A stretch of DNA of 64,000 bases, taken from NCBI RefSeq assembly GCF_035918235.1, contig NZ_CP109485.1, positions 6,631,001-6,695,000 on the forward strand. Reading direction: 5' to 3'. Below the pieces are notes generated by a model that saw only the letters and a list, made by a program, of their open reading frames with translations, made no database searches and was not told the DNA's origin. The translations under genes and the position numbers were made by a program. Position 1 is the first letter of the stretch. Each line of letters opens with the position of its first letter. Source of the DNA: Streptomyces sp. NBC_01445. Lineage in GTDB: Bacteria; Actinomycetota; Actinomycetes; Streptomycetales; Streptomycetaceae. Shown in pieces: positions 1 to 8,600 of this stretch.

Positions 1-2742
1 GGCGACCGCGACGACGCCGAGCGCACGGCCGAAGCTGCCCCGGTCCTGACCCCCGGGTGACCAGGCCCGCTTGGTGTGGAACGTCCAGCCCTGGAGGCGG
101 GCGGTGCCCTGCGGCATACCGGCCGCGTTCACCACGGACCAGCCCTTCGGGGCCTTCGCCGTCCAGCCGACGACGCCCGAGACCGGCTCCAGCGCATCCG
201 CCACCGACTCGAAGTCCTCGCCGAGCAGATGGCCCGCCATGGACGGGGCGGTACGCGCCGAGACCTCGCCGTCGGCCAGGACGAACCGCTCGCCGGACCG
301 GCCCCGCGCCGTCACAAGCAGCCGGTACGCGGCCGTTCCCGACAGCTCCTCCGGGACCTGCACCTCCCACTCGGCGGACGCCGACGCGCCCGCCGCGAGC
401 GAGGCGGGCGGCGCCGAAACCGCCTTCACCGCCCAGCCCTTGGGCACCACCGGGTGCGCCTCGATCGCGGACACGGCGGTCGTCGCGTCGAACCGTGCGC
501 GCACGCGGGCGGCCTTGCCGGGGACCAGGATCGCCTCGTCGATCGTGGTCGACGCCGCCTCCAGGGACACCGTGACGCCGAGCGCGTCGGGCAGCCCCAT
601 CGCGGGGTCGGTGACGCCTTCGAGCTTGCCGGGGACCCGGCCCGCGTACCGGCGCAGGAAGCCGGGCTCGTCGCGGACGGTGACGGCCACGTCGTACCAG
701 CCCTCGCGCGGCACGCGGATCCGGACGGTGCGGTGCGCGCCCGCGCCGACGCGGAACTCGCGGGTGCCGCCGCCGTAGGCCAGGTCACCGACGAGGAACG
801 TGCGGGTGGTGCGGGCGTGGTTGGTGAGCTCGACGTCGGCGTCGCGGCCGTCGTCGGCGAGGTCCAGGTGCGCCTCGAACGAGCCCGCCGCGTCGCCGCG
901 CAGCTGCCACAGGGCGCCGTTCGGCCCGTGGACGCGCAGGTCGTAGCCGTTGTCTCCGGGGCTCCACACGTCGGACAGCTTCGACTTGGGGCTCAGCGTG
1001 TAGTGCTTCGGCGCGATGCCGGGCTCGGGGTACACCGCGAGGACGGCGCCCTGACGGCCGTGGTTGGCGAGATCCAGGGTGACCTTGCCGCCGCGCACGC
1101 GGGGCGTGACCCGCAGGTCGTACGGGGTGGGGCGGGCGGTGCGACTGCCGCGCTGCTGCTCGGGCAGGAGCTGCGGCCTGGGCACGGTGGGCGCGGGCAG
1201 CTTGCCGGTGTCGGTGACCTTCTGGCGGTTGCCGCTGGTGTCGGGCAGCGTGGGCCACGACGGGTTCTTGCCGGAGAAGTCGAAGACGTCGGTGAGGTCA
1301 CCGGTGACCTCGCGGCGCCAGGGGCTGATGTTGGGCTCGTGCACCCCGAAGCGCTTCTCCAGGAACTGGATGACGGACGTGTGGTCACACACCGTCGACG
1401 CCACGGCGCCGCCGCGCGTCCACGGCGACACGACGATCATCGGTACGCGCATGCCGAGCCCGAGCGGGAAGGGCCCCGCCGCCTTCGTCTCACCGGCGGG
1501 CAGCGTGTCGGACCAGGTCAGCGTCCCGTCGGCACCCTTCACGCGGTACTGGCCCTGCTGGTTGACGGGCCGGTAGAAGGACGAGCTGCCCTTGCTGACC
1601 CGCACCACGACCTCGCCGTCGGGCGTCACGGTCGACCGGCCGCGGCCCTCGGCGACCGGCGGCACGGGCGCGACCAGGTGGTCGTAGAAGCCGCCGTGCT
1701 CGTCGTAGTTCAGGATGAACGCGGTCTTGGCGAAGACCTCGGGGCTGTCGGCGAGCGCGGACAGCAGACGCGCCGTCAGATCCTCCCCGTGCGGCGGCGC
1801 GTAGCTGGCGTGCTCGGACAGCGCGGCCGGCGCGACGAGCCAGGAGACCTGCGGCAGCGCGTCGTTCTTCACGTCCTCCGCGAACGCGGCGACCAGCGCG
1901 TCACCCATCGCCCACGGGTCGTTCGTCTGCGCCGGGTTGCCGACCTTCTTCATGCCCTTCTCGTACAGCGCCTCACCGGGCTTGGCGGCACGGAAGGTGT
2001 TGAACCAGGCGAGCGCGTTGTCGTCGAAGTTCTCCTGCGCCTGGTACGTCTTCCAGGAGATCCCCGCCGCCTCCAGCCGCTCCGCGTACGTCGTCCACTC
2101 GAAGCCGGGCTCCTGGTTGTCGATGACGGCGATGTCGCGCACCGTACCGCCGCTGGTGCCGGTCATCAGGTGCTCGCGGTTGGGGTTGGTGCTGGTCTCG
2201 GTCGAGCAGTAGTAGTGGTCGCAGATGGTGAAGACCGAGGCGAGCGCGTTGTAGAAGGGCATGTCGGCGGGCTCGTAGTAGCCCTGGCCGAGCCAGCCGC
2301 TGCCGCGCCGGGTGACGTAGCCGTCGGCTATGCCGTCGTTGCGGGCGTTCATCGAGTCGCCGAACCCGAAGGCGGCGGCGCCCTGCTGGTACGCGCTGGT
2401 GTGCGCGGCGTTCATCGCGAACGGCGCGAGCCAGCCCTCCGCGCGCGACGGGTCGGGCTGGTGGAACACGGGCTTGCCGTTGATCCCGCGCACGGCGGCG
2501 CGGTCACCGAACCCCCGTATCCCCTGCATCGTGCCGAAGTAGTGGTCGAACGACCGGTTCTCCTGCATGAACACCACGACGTGCTGGATGTCCTCCAGCT
2601 TGCCGGGCCTGCCCGGCGCGGCGAGCGCGGTGCGCAGGCTCAGCGGCAGCGCGGCCAGCGCACCGGCGGCCGCGGCGCCGCCGATGAGGGTGCGGCGGGA
2701 GAGTTCGGGTCTGTCCTCGGGGTGCGGCGAGCTCGTGCTCAT
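1..2742 (-). CDS. Tat-secreted phospholipase C family phosphoesterase, C-terminus cut by window edge
   Basis: Secreted phosphoesterase of the phosphocholine-specific phospholipase C / AcpA-like superfamily, expected to hydrolyse phospholipids outside the cell. The ATG at 2742 has GGAGGA eight bases upstream on the minus strand. Residues 1-43 form a Tat signal, with R16-R17 in SRRTLIGG and then an Ala/Leu-rich segment. The family signature ENRSFDHYFG is at residues 61-70 and NYDEHGGFYDH lies near residue 343. Beta-rich PLC C-terminal (DUF756-like) domains and an NPCBM-associated-like (NEW3) stretch follow. The 914 codons seen already exceed the usual ~680 residues, and the frame is still open at base 1, so an extra C-terminal module, lectin-like in appearance, runs out of the window. 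Family assignment is firm; the substrate is inferred. It diverges from the repeat protein at 2847. Confidence 0.9.
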   Translation of the reverse strand, partial: MSTSSPHPEDRPELSRRTLIGGAAAAGALAALPLSLRTALAAPGRPGKLEDIQHVVVFMQENRSFDHYFGTMQGIRGFGDRAAVRGINGKPVFHQPDPSRAEGWLAPFAMNAAHTSAYQQGAAAFGFGDSMNARNDGIADGYVTRRGSGWLGQGYYEPADMPFYNALASVFTICDHYYCSTETSTNPNREHLMTGTSGGTVRDIAVIDNQEPGFEWTTYAERLEAAGISWKTYQAQENFDDNALAWFNTFRAAKPGEALYEKGMKKVGNPAQTNDPWAMGDALVAAFAEDVKNDALPQVSWLVAPAALSEHASYAPPHGEDLTARLLSALADSPEVFAKTAFILNYDEHGGFYDHLVAPVPPVAEGRGRSTVTPDGEVVVRVSKGSSSFYRPVNQQGQYRVKGADGTLTWSDTLPAGETKAAGPFPLGLGMRVPMIVVSPWTRGGAVASTVCDHTSVIQFLEKRFGVHEPNISPWRREVTGDLTDVFDFSGKNPSWPTLPDTSGNRQKVTDTGKLPAPTVPRPQLLPEQQRGSRTARPTPYDLRVTPRVRGGKVTLDLANHGRQGAVLAVYPEPGIAPKHYTLSPKSKLSDVWSPGDNGYDLRVHGPNGALWQLRGDAAGSFEAHLDLADDGRDADVELTNHARTTRTFLVGDLAYGGGTREFRVGAGAHRTVRIRVPREGWYDVAVTVRDEPGFLRRYAGRVPGKLEGVTDPAMGLPDALGVTVSLEAASTTIDEAILVPGKAARVRARFDATTAVSAIEAHPVVPKGWAVKAVSAPPASLAAGASASAEWEVQVPEELSGTAAYRLLVTARGRSGERFVLADGEVSARTAPSMAGHLLGEDFESVADALEPVSGVVGWTAKAPKGWSVVNAAGMPQGTARLQGWTFHTKRAWSPGGQDRGSFGRALGVVAVA

Positions 2743-2846
2743 CGGTGGTGTCCTCCAACGTCCTTCTGCAAGCGGCCTGTTCGGCCCAGACCCGTTATGA
2801 ATACGAGATAAAAGTGGCCGGGGCCAGAGGTGTGCGTGAAGTTCCC

Positions 2847-4568
2847 ATGACGCGGATCCGTATGCCGCGCTCCGGCGTCTGTGAAGACATGGACTGGGAG
2901 AAGCACCCGACGCCCGCGGAGCACGCGACCGCCGAACGCCCGCCCGAGGGCTGCCTCGTGGCCGCGATCCGCATCCCGGTGCGCATCGTCGTCCTGGTCC
3001 TCGTCGTACCGATCCGCCTGGCTTGGGACGCGGTCGCCGCCGGCGGTCGTGTTGTCTGGCGTCGCGGCCTCGTCCCACTGGCCCGCGCGTTGTTCGTGGT
3101 CCCGTGGGTGTGGCTGTGGCGACGCGTACTAGCCCCGGTGGCACGGAGTGTGGGCGCCGCGCTGACGTGGCTCGGCAGGGCGTTGTTCGTGTGGCCGTGG
3201 GTGGCGTTGTGGGGGTACGTGCTGGCTCCGGTCGGCCGGGCGGTCGCTGTCGCGTTGAGGTGGCTCGGCAGGGCGTTGTTCGTGTGGCCGTGGGTGGCGT
3301 TGTGGGGGTACGTGCTGGCTCCGGTCGGCCGGGTGGTCGCCGTTGCGTTGAGGTGGCTCGGCGGGGCGTTGTTCGTGTGGCCGTGGGTGGCGTTGTGGGG
3401 GTACGTGCTGGCTCCGGTCGGCCGGGTGGTCGCCGTTGCGTTGAGGTGGCTCGGCGGGGCGCTGTTCGTGTGGCCGTGGATTGCCTTGTGGCGCTATGTC
3501 CTCGCGCCGGTCGGGCGCGGGGTGCGGGCCGTCGCCCTGTGGGTGTGGTGGAAGGGGGTCGTCGCCTCGGTCGCCTGGTGGTTCCGGTGCGTGATGACGC
3601 CGGCCGGGCACGGGATCGCGTGGCTGGGGCGGGGTTTTTGGGCGGGCCTCGCTTTCGTGGGCCGGGGGATCGGACGCCTCGCCTCTGTCGTCCGGTCCGG
3701 GGTTGCCGGGGTGGGGCGCGGGATCGCCTGGCTGGCGCGGGGCCTCGCGGCGGCGGGCCGCGCCCTGGGGGCAGGAGTCGCCGCCCTGCTGCGCGCCCTC
3801 GTCGTCGTCCCCGCGGTGTGGTTCTACGCACACGCCCTGGCCCCATTCGGGCGCGGCACGGCGACCGCCGTCATCTGGCTCTCCAAGGCCCTCTTCGTAT
3901 GGCCCTGGGTCTGGCTCCACGCCCACGCGCTCGCACCCGTAGGACGCGCAACTGCTCTTGTGCTCAAGCTGGTTGGGACCAGTCTCGCTCTCGCCGGCCG
4001 AGCGCTCGGCGCGGGACTCACATGGCTTGGCCGGGGCGTGTGGTCCGGGCTCGCGTGGCTCGGGCGCGGGATCTGGGCCGTCGTCGTCACCCTCGTACGG
4101 TGGATCTTCGTCGTGCCCGCCGTCGCTCTCCGGCGCTGGGTTCTCGTACCCGTCGGGCGAGCCGTCGTCGTCCTCGTACGGGAGATCTGTGACGCGCTCG
4201 GGCACGCGTGGCGTGTCGCCGGACACGTCTCCCGGGCCGTCGGCCGGCTCCTCGGCCGGCTCCTGCGGTGGATCTTCGTCGACCCGGTGCGCTGGGCGTA
4301 CCGCACTGTGTGCACCCCGCTGGGACACCTCGTACGGGACTCCGTATGGCGGCCCGCGGCCCGGGCGGTCAAGGACGCGGGAGCCGCCGCGCGCCAGGCC
4401 CTCGCGGCGGCGCGGGAGAGCGTGCGCCAGGCCAGGGCCGACGTCCGCAGGGCGCTCTTCGGAGCGAAACGGGCGGAGCCTCAAGCGCTGGTCAAGGACC
4501 GGCGGGAACCTGGTGCGTCTCAGGCACGTACTCTAGGTAGCAGTACGACCGCACTCACGAAGGACTAG
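2847..4568 (+). CDS. Unknown hydrophobic protein built of ~31-residue Trp-rich repeats
   Basis: No function recognised. The 573-residue protein has a short polar N-terminus, then roughly seven to nine degenerate repeats of about 31 residues. Each repeat has a half like ALFVWPWVALW, a half like VLAPVGR, and a closing LxWLGR. The pattern predicts amphipathic or re-entrant membrane-associated hairpins. The last ~70 residues are instead charged and helical, rich in Ala, Arg and Gln. Three repeat copies are almost identical in DNA (see repeat 3181-3459). ATG 2847 is the chosen start; ATG 2889 (MDWEKHP) is equally possible, and neither has a clear ribosome binding site. Two frames on either strand are also long here, but only this one gives a coherent repeat with normal Streptomyces codon bias. 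The gene ends just before the TIGR03936 gene, whose probable ribosome binding site overlaps its 3' end. The two may be co-transcribed. Confidence 0.72.
   Translation: MTRIRMPRSGVCEDMDWEKHPTPAEHATAERPPEGCLVAAIRIPVRIVVLVLVVPIRLAWDAVAAGGRVVWRRGLVPLARALFVVPWVWLWRRVLAPVARSVGAALTWLGRALFVWPWVALWGYVLAPVGRAVAVALRWLGRALFVWPWVALWGYVLAPVGRVVAVALRWLGGALFVWPWVALWGYVLAPVGRVVAVALRWLGGALFVWPWIALWRYVLAPVGRGVRAVALWVWWKGVVASVAWWFRCVMTPAGHGIAWLGRGFWAGLAFVGRGIGRLASVVRSGVAGVGRGIAWLARGLAAAGRALGAGVAALLRALVVVPAVWFYAHALAPFGRGTATAVIWLSKALFVWPWVWLHAHALAPVGRATALVLKLVGTSLALAGRALGAGLTWLGRGVWSGLAWLGRGIWAVVVTLVRWIFVVPAVALRRWVLVPVGRAVVVLVREICDALGHAWRVAGHVSRAVGRLLGRLLRWIFVDPVRWAYRTVCTPLGHLVRDSVWRPAARAVKDAGAAARQALAAARESVRQARADVRRALFGAKRAEPQALVKDRREPGASQARTLGSSTTALTKD
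3181..3459 (+). repeat. Three tandem 93-bp repeats inside the Trp-rich protein gene
   Basis: The string CGTTGTTCGTGTGGCCGTGG starts at 3181, 3274 and 3367, and a diverged copy starts at 3460. The spacing is exactly 93 bp, which is 31 codons and keeps the frame. The copies differ at only a few bases, so the duplication is recent or is kept uniform by gene conversion. Confidence 0.95.
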
Positions 4569-4572
4569 AACA

Positions 4573-5421
4573 CTGGGCAAGCGACAGCCCGAAGGCCCGC
4601 CGCCCGCACCCGCGGTGCAGCGCATCCGACTGCGCTACACCAAGCGCGGCCGCCTCCGGTTCACCAGCCACCGTGACTTCCAGCGCGCCTTCGAGCGTGC
4701 GCTGCGCCGCGCCGAGGTGCCCATGGCGTACTCGGCGGGGTTCACGCCGCACCCGAAGGTGTCGTACGCCAATGCCGCACCCACCGGCACGGGCAGCGAG
4801 GCCGAGTATCTGGAGATCGCGCTCACCGAAGCGCGCGATCCGGAAAAGCTGCGCGAGCTTCTCGACGAGTCGCTCCCCACCGGGCTCGACATCATCGAGG
4901 CCGTCGAGTCCCGCACCTCGGGCCTTGCCGACCGGCTCACCGCATCCGTCTGGGAGCTGCGGCTCGACGGCGTCGAGGCCGCTGAGGCCAAGGCCGCCGC
5001 GGACGCGTTCGTCGCGGCGGAGGCCGTCGAGGTCCAGCGAAGGACCAAGAACGGGATGCGGACGTTCGACGCCCGCGCCGCCGTCGTGAGCCTCGAGGCC
5101 GTCGAGGCCCCGCAGGCGCACGAAGACCGGGCTGATAGGCCGACCGACAAGGCCTGTGCGATACTGCGCCTGGTTGTTCGGCACGTGACGCCTGCCGTTC
5201 GACCCGACGACGTCCTGTCCGGTCTCCGAGCTGTGGCCGACCTGGCGCCGCCGGTCCCCGCAGCGGTGACCAGGCTGGCGCAGGGGCTTTTCGATGAAGA
5301 GACCGGCACGGTGACCGACCCGCTCGCGCCCGACCGCGAGGCAGTCGAGGCCGCACCTCCCGCAAGCGGGGGGAGCGCCGCAGCTGCCGCCGCGACGGCG
5401 CCGGTGCCAGGTTCCGCGTAA
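4573..5421 (+). CDS. TIGR03936 / DUF2344 family protein (radical-SAM-linked), probable CTG start
   Basis: Member of the DUF2344 family, which in many bacteria is fused or adjacent to a radical SAM protein; its biochemical role is not established. The conserved N-terminus reads VQRIRLRYTKRGRLRFTSHR and continues with the GFTPHPKVSYA and GTGSEAEYLEI motifs. The first standard start in frame is GTG 4615, which directly abuts that conserved block and has no ribosome binding site. CTG 4573 is in frame and lies eight bases after AAGGA (4560-4564). It adds the segment (M)GKRQPEGPPPAPA, so I take it as the start. The C-terminal ~40 residues are Ala-rich and disordered. It sits between the repeat protein and RNase E on the same strand; no radical SAM partner is present in this window. 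Confidence 0.82.
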   Translation: MGKRQPEGPPPAPAVQRIRLRYTKRGRLRFTSHRDFQRAFERALRRAEVPMAYSAGFTPHPKVSYANAAPTGTGSEAEYLEIALTEARDPEKLRELLDESLPTGLDIIEAVESRTSGLADRLTASVWELRLDGVEAAEAKAAADAFVAAEAVEVQRRTKNGMRTFDARAAVVSLEAVEAPQAHEDRADRPTDKACAILRLVVRHVTPAVRPDDVLSGLRAVADLAPPVPAAVTRLAQGLFDEETGTVTDPLAPDREAVEAAPPASGGSAAAAAATAPVPGSA

Positions 5422-5500
5422 GGACGGTCGTCAAGCGCCGCCCTCGTACTCGGGAGCCACCTGGGTCGGGCAGCGCACGAACCCAAGGACTTTCGCCAGG

Positions 5501-5523
5501 CCGTACGCACACATGGCGTACGG
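5501..5523. promoter_or_regulatory. Inverted repeat in the 5' region of the RNase E gene
   Basis: CCGTACGC (5501-5508), a 7-nt loop, then GCGTACGG (5516-5523) form a perfect 8-bp stem about 135 bp before the RNase E start. There is no T-run after it, so it is more likely an operator or mRNA 5' structure than a terminator. The function is unknown. Confidence 0.4.
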
Positions 5524-5657
5524 AACCGGCGAGAACAGACAGAGAGCTCCCGTGCGGCGCCCGCGCCCCGGACGGCGGCACCGCGCATGAACGCGCGAGC
5601 CGCGGACGTCACCGGACCAGGCGCGGCGCCCGGGAGCCTGACGGGAGATCCACCCGC

Positions 5658-8600
5658 ATGCTTGAGCCGACCGAACCCACCGAGACGTCGTCGTCCGGGG
5701 GAACCGACAACAACAGCCCCAGCGACACCCTGCCGCCGCGCCGCCGGCGCCGTGCGGCCTCGCGCCCCGCGGGCCCGCCCACGGGTGCCGCCGCTGACAC
5801 CACCCAGGCCGTGACGGCCGCCGCCGAGCCCGTCGCCGAAGAGACCGAGGCAAGCGCGGCCGCCGAGGCCCCCGCGCAGGACGCCGCACCCGCCGGGCGC
5901 CCGCGTCGGCGCGCCACCCGCCGCGCCTCCGCGCCCTCCGGCGCACCCAAGACTTCCGACGCAGCCGAGAGCGCCGAGGCCGAGCCCGCTGCCGCCGCCG
6001 CGCCTGCCGTCGCCGCAGAAGAGACCGCCCCCGAGCCGGAGGCCGCGCCCGCCGGGCGCACCCGTCGCCGCGCCACGCGCCGCGTCTCCGCCCCCGCCGG
6101 TACCCCCGAGCAGGCCGAGGCTCCCGCCGTGACCGAGCCCGCCGCCGAGCCCGCCGTGGCCGCGGAAGAGACCCCCGCCGAGCCGGCGGCCGCCCCCGCC
6201 GGGCGCGGCCGCCGCCGCGCCACTCGCCGCTCCACCGCCCCCGCCGGGGCGCCCGAGCAGGCCGAGCCCGTGGCCGCCGCCGAGCCCGCCGCGGCCGAGG
6301 CTCCCAAGGCGGAGACCCCCGCCAAGGCCGAGGCCCCCAAGACAGAGGCCCCCGCCGCGGCCGAGGAGGACGCCGAAGGTGGGCGCCGCCCCCGTCGCCG
6401 CGCCACCCGCAAGGCCGCGGTCGGTTTCTCCGAGCCCGCGCAGCGCTCCGCCAGGAAGGCCGCCACGCGCGCCGCCGCCGAGCCCGCCGCCGACGAGACC
6501 AAGGGCACGAAGGGTTCGCGCCGTCCCGCGCGGCCGTCCGTCGCCGTCTTCCAGGCGCCGGTCTTCGCCGAGCCGATGTTCCAGACCCCGGAGCGCGCTG
6601 CCGCCGCGGCGGCAGCCGCCGAGGCCGCGGTGGAGGAGGAGCCGGTCGAGGCCGAGGCTCCCGTCGAGACCGTGACCGTGGCCGACGTGGTCGCTGAGGA
6701 GACGCCGCGCCGTCGCCGTCGCCGTGGCCGCGCCGCTGAGGAGCAGCCCGCCGCCCAGGCCGCCGAGCCGCAGCGGCCCGCCGCCGTCGAGGAGCGCGCC
6801 GAGGCCGAGGCTGAGGCCGAGGACGCCGAGGGCGCCGACGAGGGTGACCAGGACCACGAGGACCACGACGAGCAGGGCGACCGCCCCACGCGCCGCCGGC
6901 GCCGTGGTGGCCGCCGCCGCCGTCGCGGTGACTCCACGGACGCCGAGTCCGACGAGCAGCACGACGAAGAGGCCGAGCCCACCGACGAGGGCGCCGAGCC
7001 CACCGACGAGGGCGATGAGGCCGACGAGGCCGACGAGCGCGAGGAGTCCGGCCCGTCCGGCTCCAGCAGCAGCCGTCGCCGCCGTCGCCGTCGCCGTCGC
7101 GCGGGTGACTCCTCCACCGACAGCGAGCCGGGCGACAGCGACCCCGAGCGCACGGTCGTGAAGGTCCGCGAGCCCCGCAAGCAGGAGGAGCGCGGCACCG
7201 GCGCCGACGAGGTGCAGTCCATCAAGGGCTCGACGCGTCTCGAGGCGAAGAAGCAGCGCCGCCGCGAGGGCCGTGAGCAGGGCCGCCGTCGTGTGCCGAT
7301 CATCACCGAGGCCGAGTTCCTGGCCCGCCGCGAGGCCGTCGAGCGTGTGATGGTCGTCCGCCAGCACGGCGAGCGCACCCAGATCGGCGTGCTCGAGGAC
7401 GACATCCTCGTCGAGCACTACGTCAACAAGGAGCAGTCGACCTCGTACGTCGGCAACGTGTACCTGGGCAAGGTCCAGAACGTGCTGCCGTCCATGGAGG
7501 CCGCCTTCATCGACATCGGCAAGGGCCGCAACGCGGTGCTGTACGCCGGTGAGGTCAACTTCGAGGCGCTCGGCATGGCCAACGGGCCGCGCCGCATCGA
7601 GACCGCCCTCAAGTCCGGCCAGTCCGTCCTCGTACAGGTCACGAAGGACCCGATCGGCCACAAGGGCGCCCGCCTGACCAGCCAGGTCTCGCTGCCCGGC
7701 CGCTACCTGGTCTACGTCCCCGAGGGGTCGATGACCGGCATCAGCCGCAAGCTGCCCGACACCGAGCGCGCGCGTCTGAAGACCATCCTCAAGAAGATCG
7801 TCCCCGAGGACGCGGGCGTTATCGTGCGCACCGCCGCCGAGGGTGCGAGCGAGGAGGAGCTGAGCCGCGACGTCGAGCGTCTGCAGGCCCAGTGGGAAGA
7901 GATCCAGAAGAAGTCGAAGCAGATCTCGACGAGCTCGCCGAGCCTGCTGTACGGCGAGCCGGACATGACCGTCCGCGTCGTGCGCGACATCTTCAACGAG
8001 GACTTCTCCAAGGTCATCGTCAGCGGTGACGAGGCGTGGGAGACCGTCCACGGCTACGTCAACCACGTGGCGCCCGACCTGTCCGACCGCCTCTCGAAGT
8101 GGACCTCCGAGGTCGACGTCTTCGCGACGTACCGGATCGACGAGCAGCTCGCCAAGGCGCTCGACCGCAAGGTCTGGCTGCCCAGCGGCGGCTCGCTGGT
8201 GATCGACAAGACCGAGGCGATGATCGTCGTCGACGTCAACACCGGCAAGTTCACCGGCCAGGGCGGCAACCTCGAAGAGACCGTGACGAGGAACAACCTC
8301 GAAGCGGCCGAGGAGATCGTGCGCCAGCTGCGCCTGCGCGACCTCGGCGGCATCGTCGTCATCGACTTCATCGACATGGTCCTGGAGTCCAACAGGGATC
8401 TGGTCCTGCGCCGGCTCCTCGAGTGCCTGGGCCGTGACCGGACCAAGCACCAGGTGGCCGAGGTCACCTCGCTGGGCCTGGTCCAGATGACCCGTAAGCG
8501 CGTGGGCCAGGGCCTCCTGGAGTCCTTCTCCGAGACCTGCGTCCACTGCAACGGCCGTGGCGTCATCGTCCACATGGAGCAGCCCACGTCCGCCGGTGGC

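Noticed and set aside
76..2811. A 911-residue plus-strand open frame
   Set aside because: It is antisense to the phospholipase C gene, which has a Tat signal, a ribosome binding site and the ENRSFDHYFG signature on the minus strand.
2743..2846. Possible PHO box upstream of the phospholipase C gene
   Set aside because: ACTTCACGCA on the minus strand resembles half a PhoP box, but the second direct repeat unit is not there.
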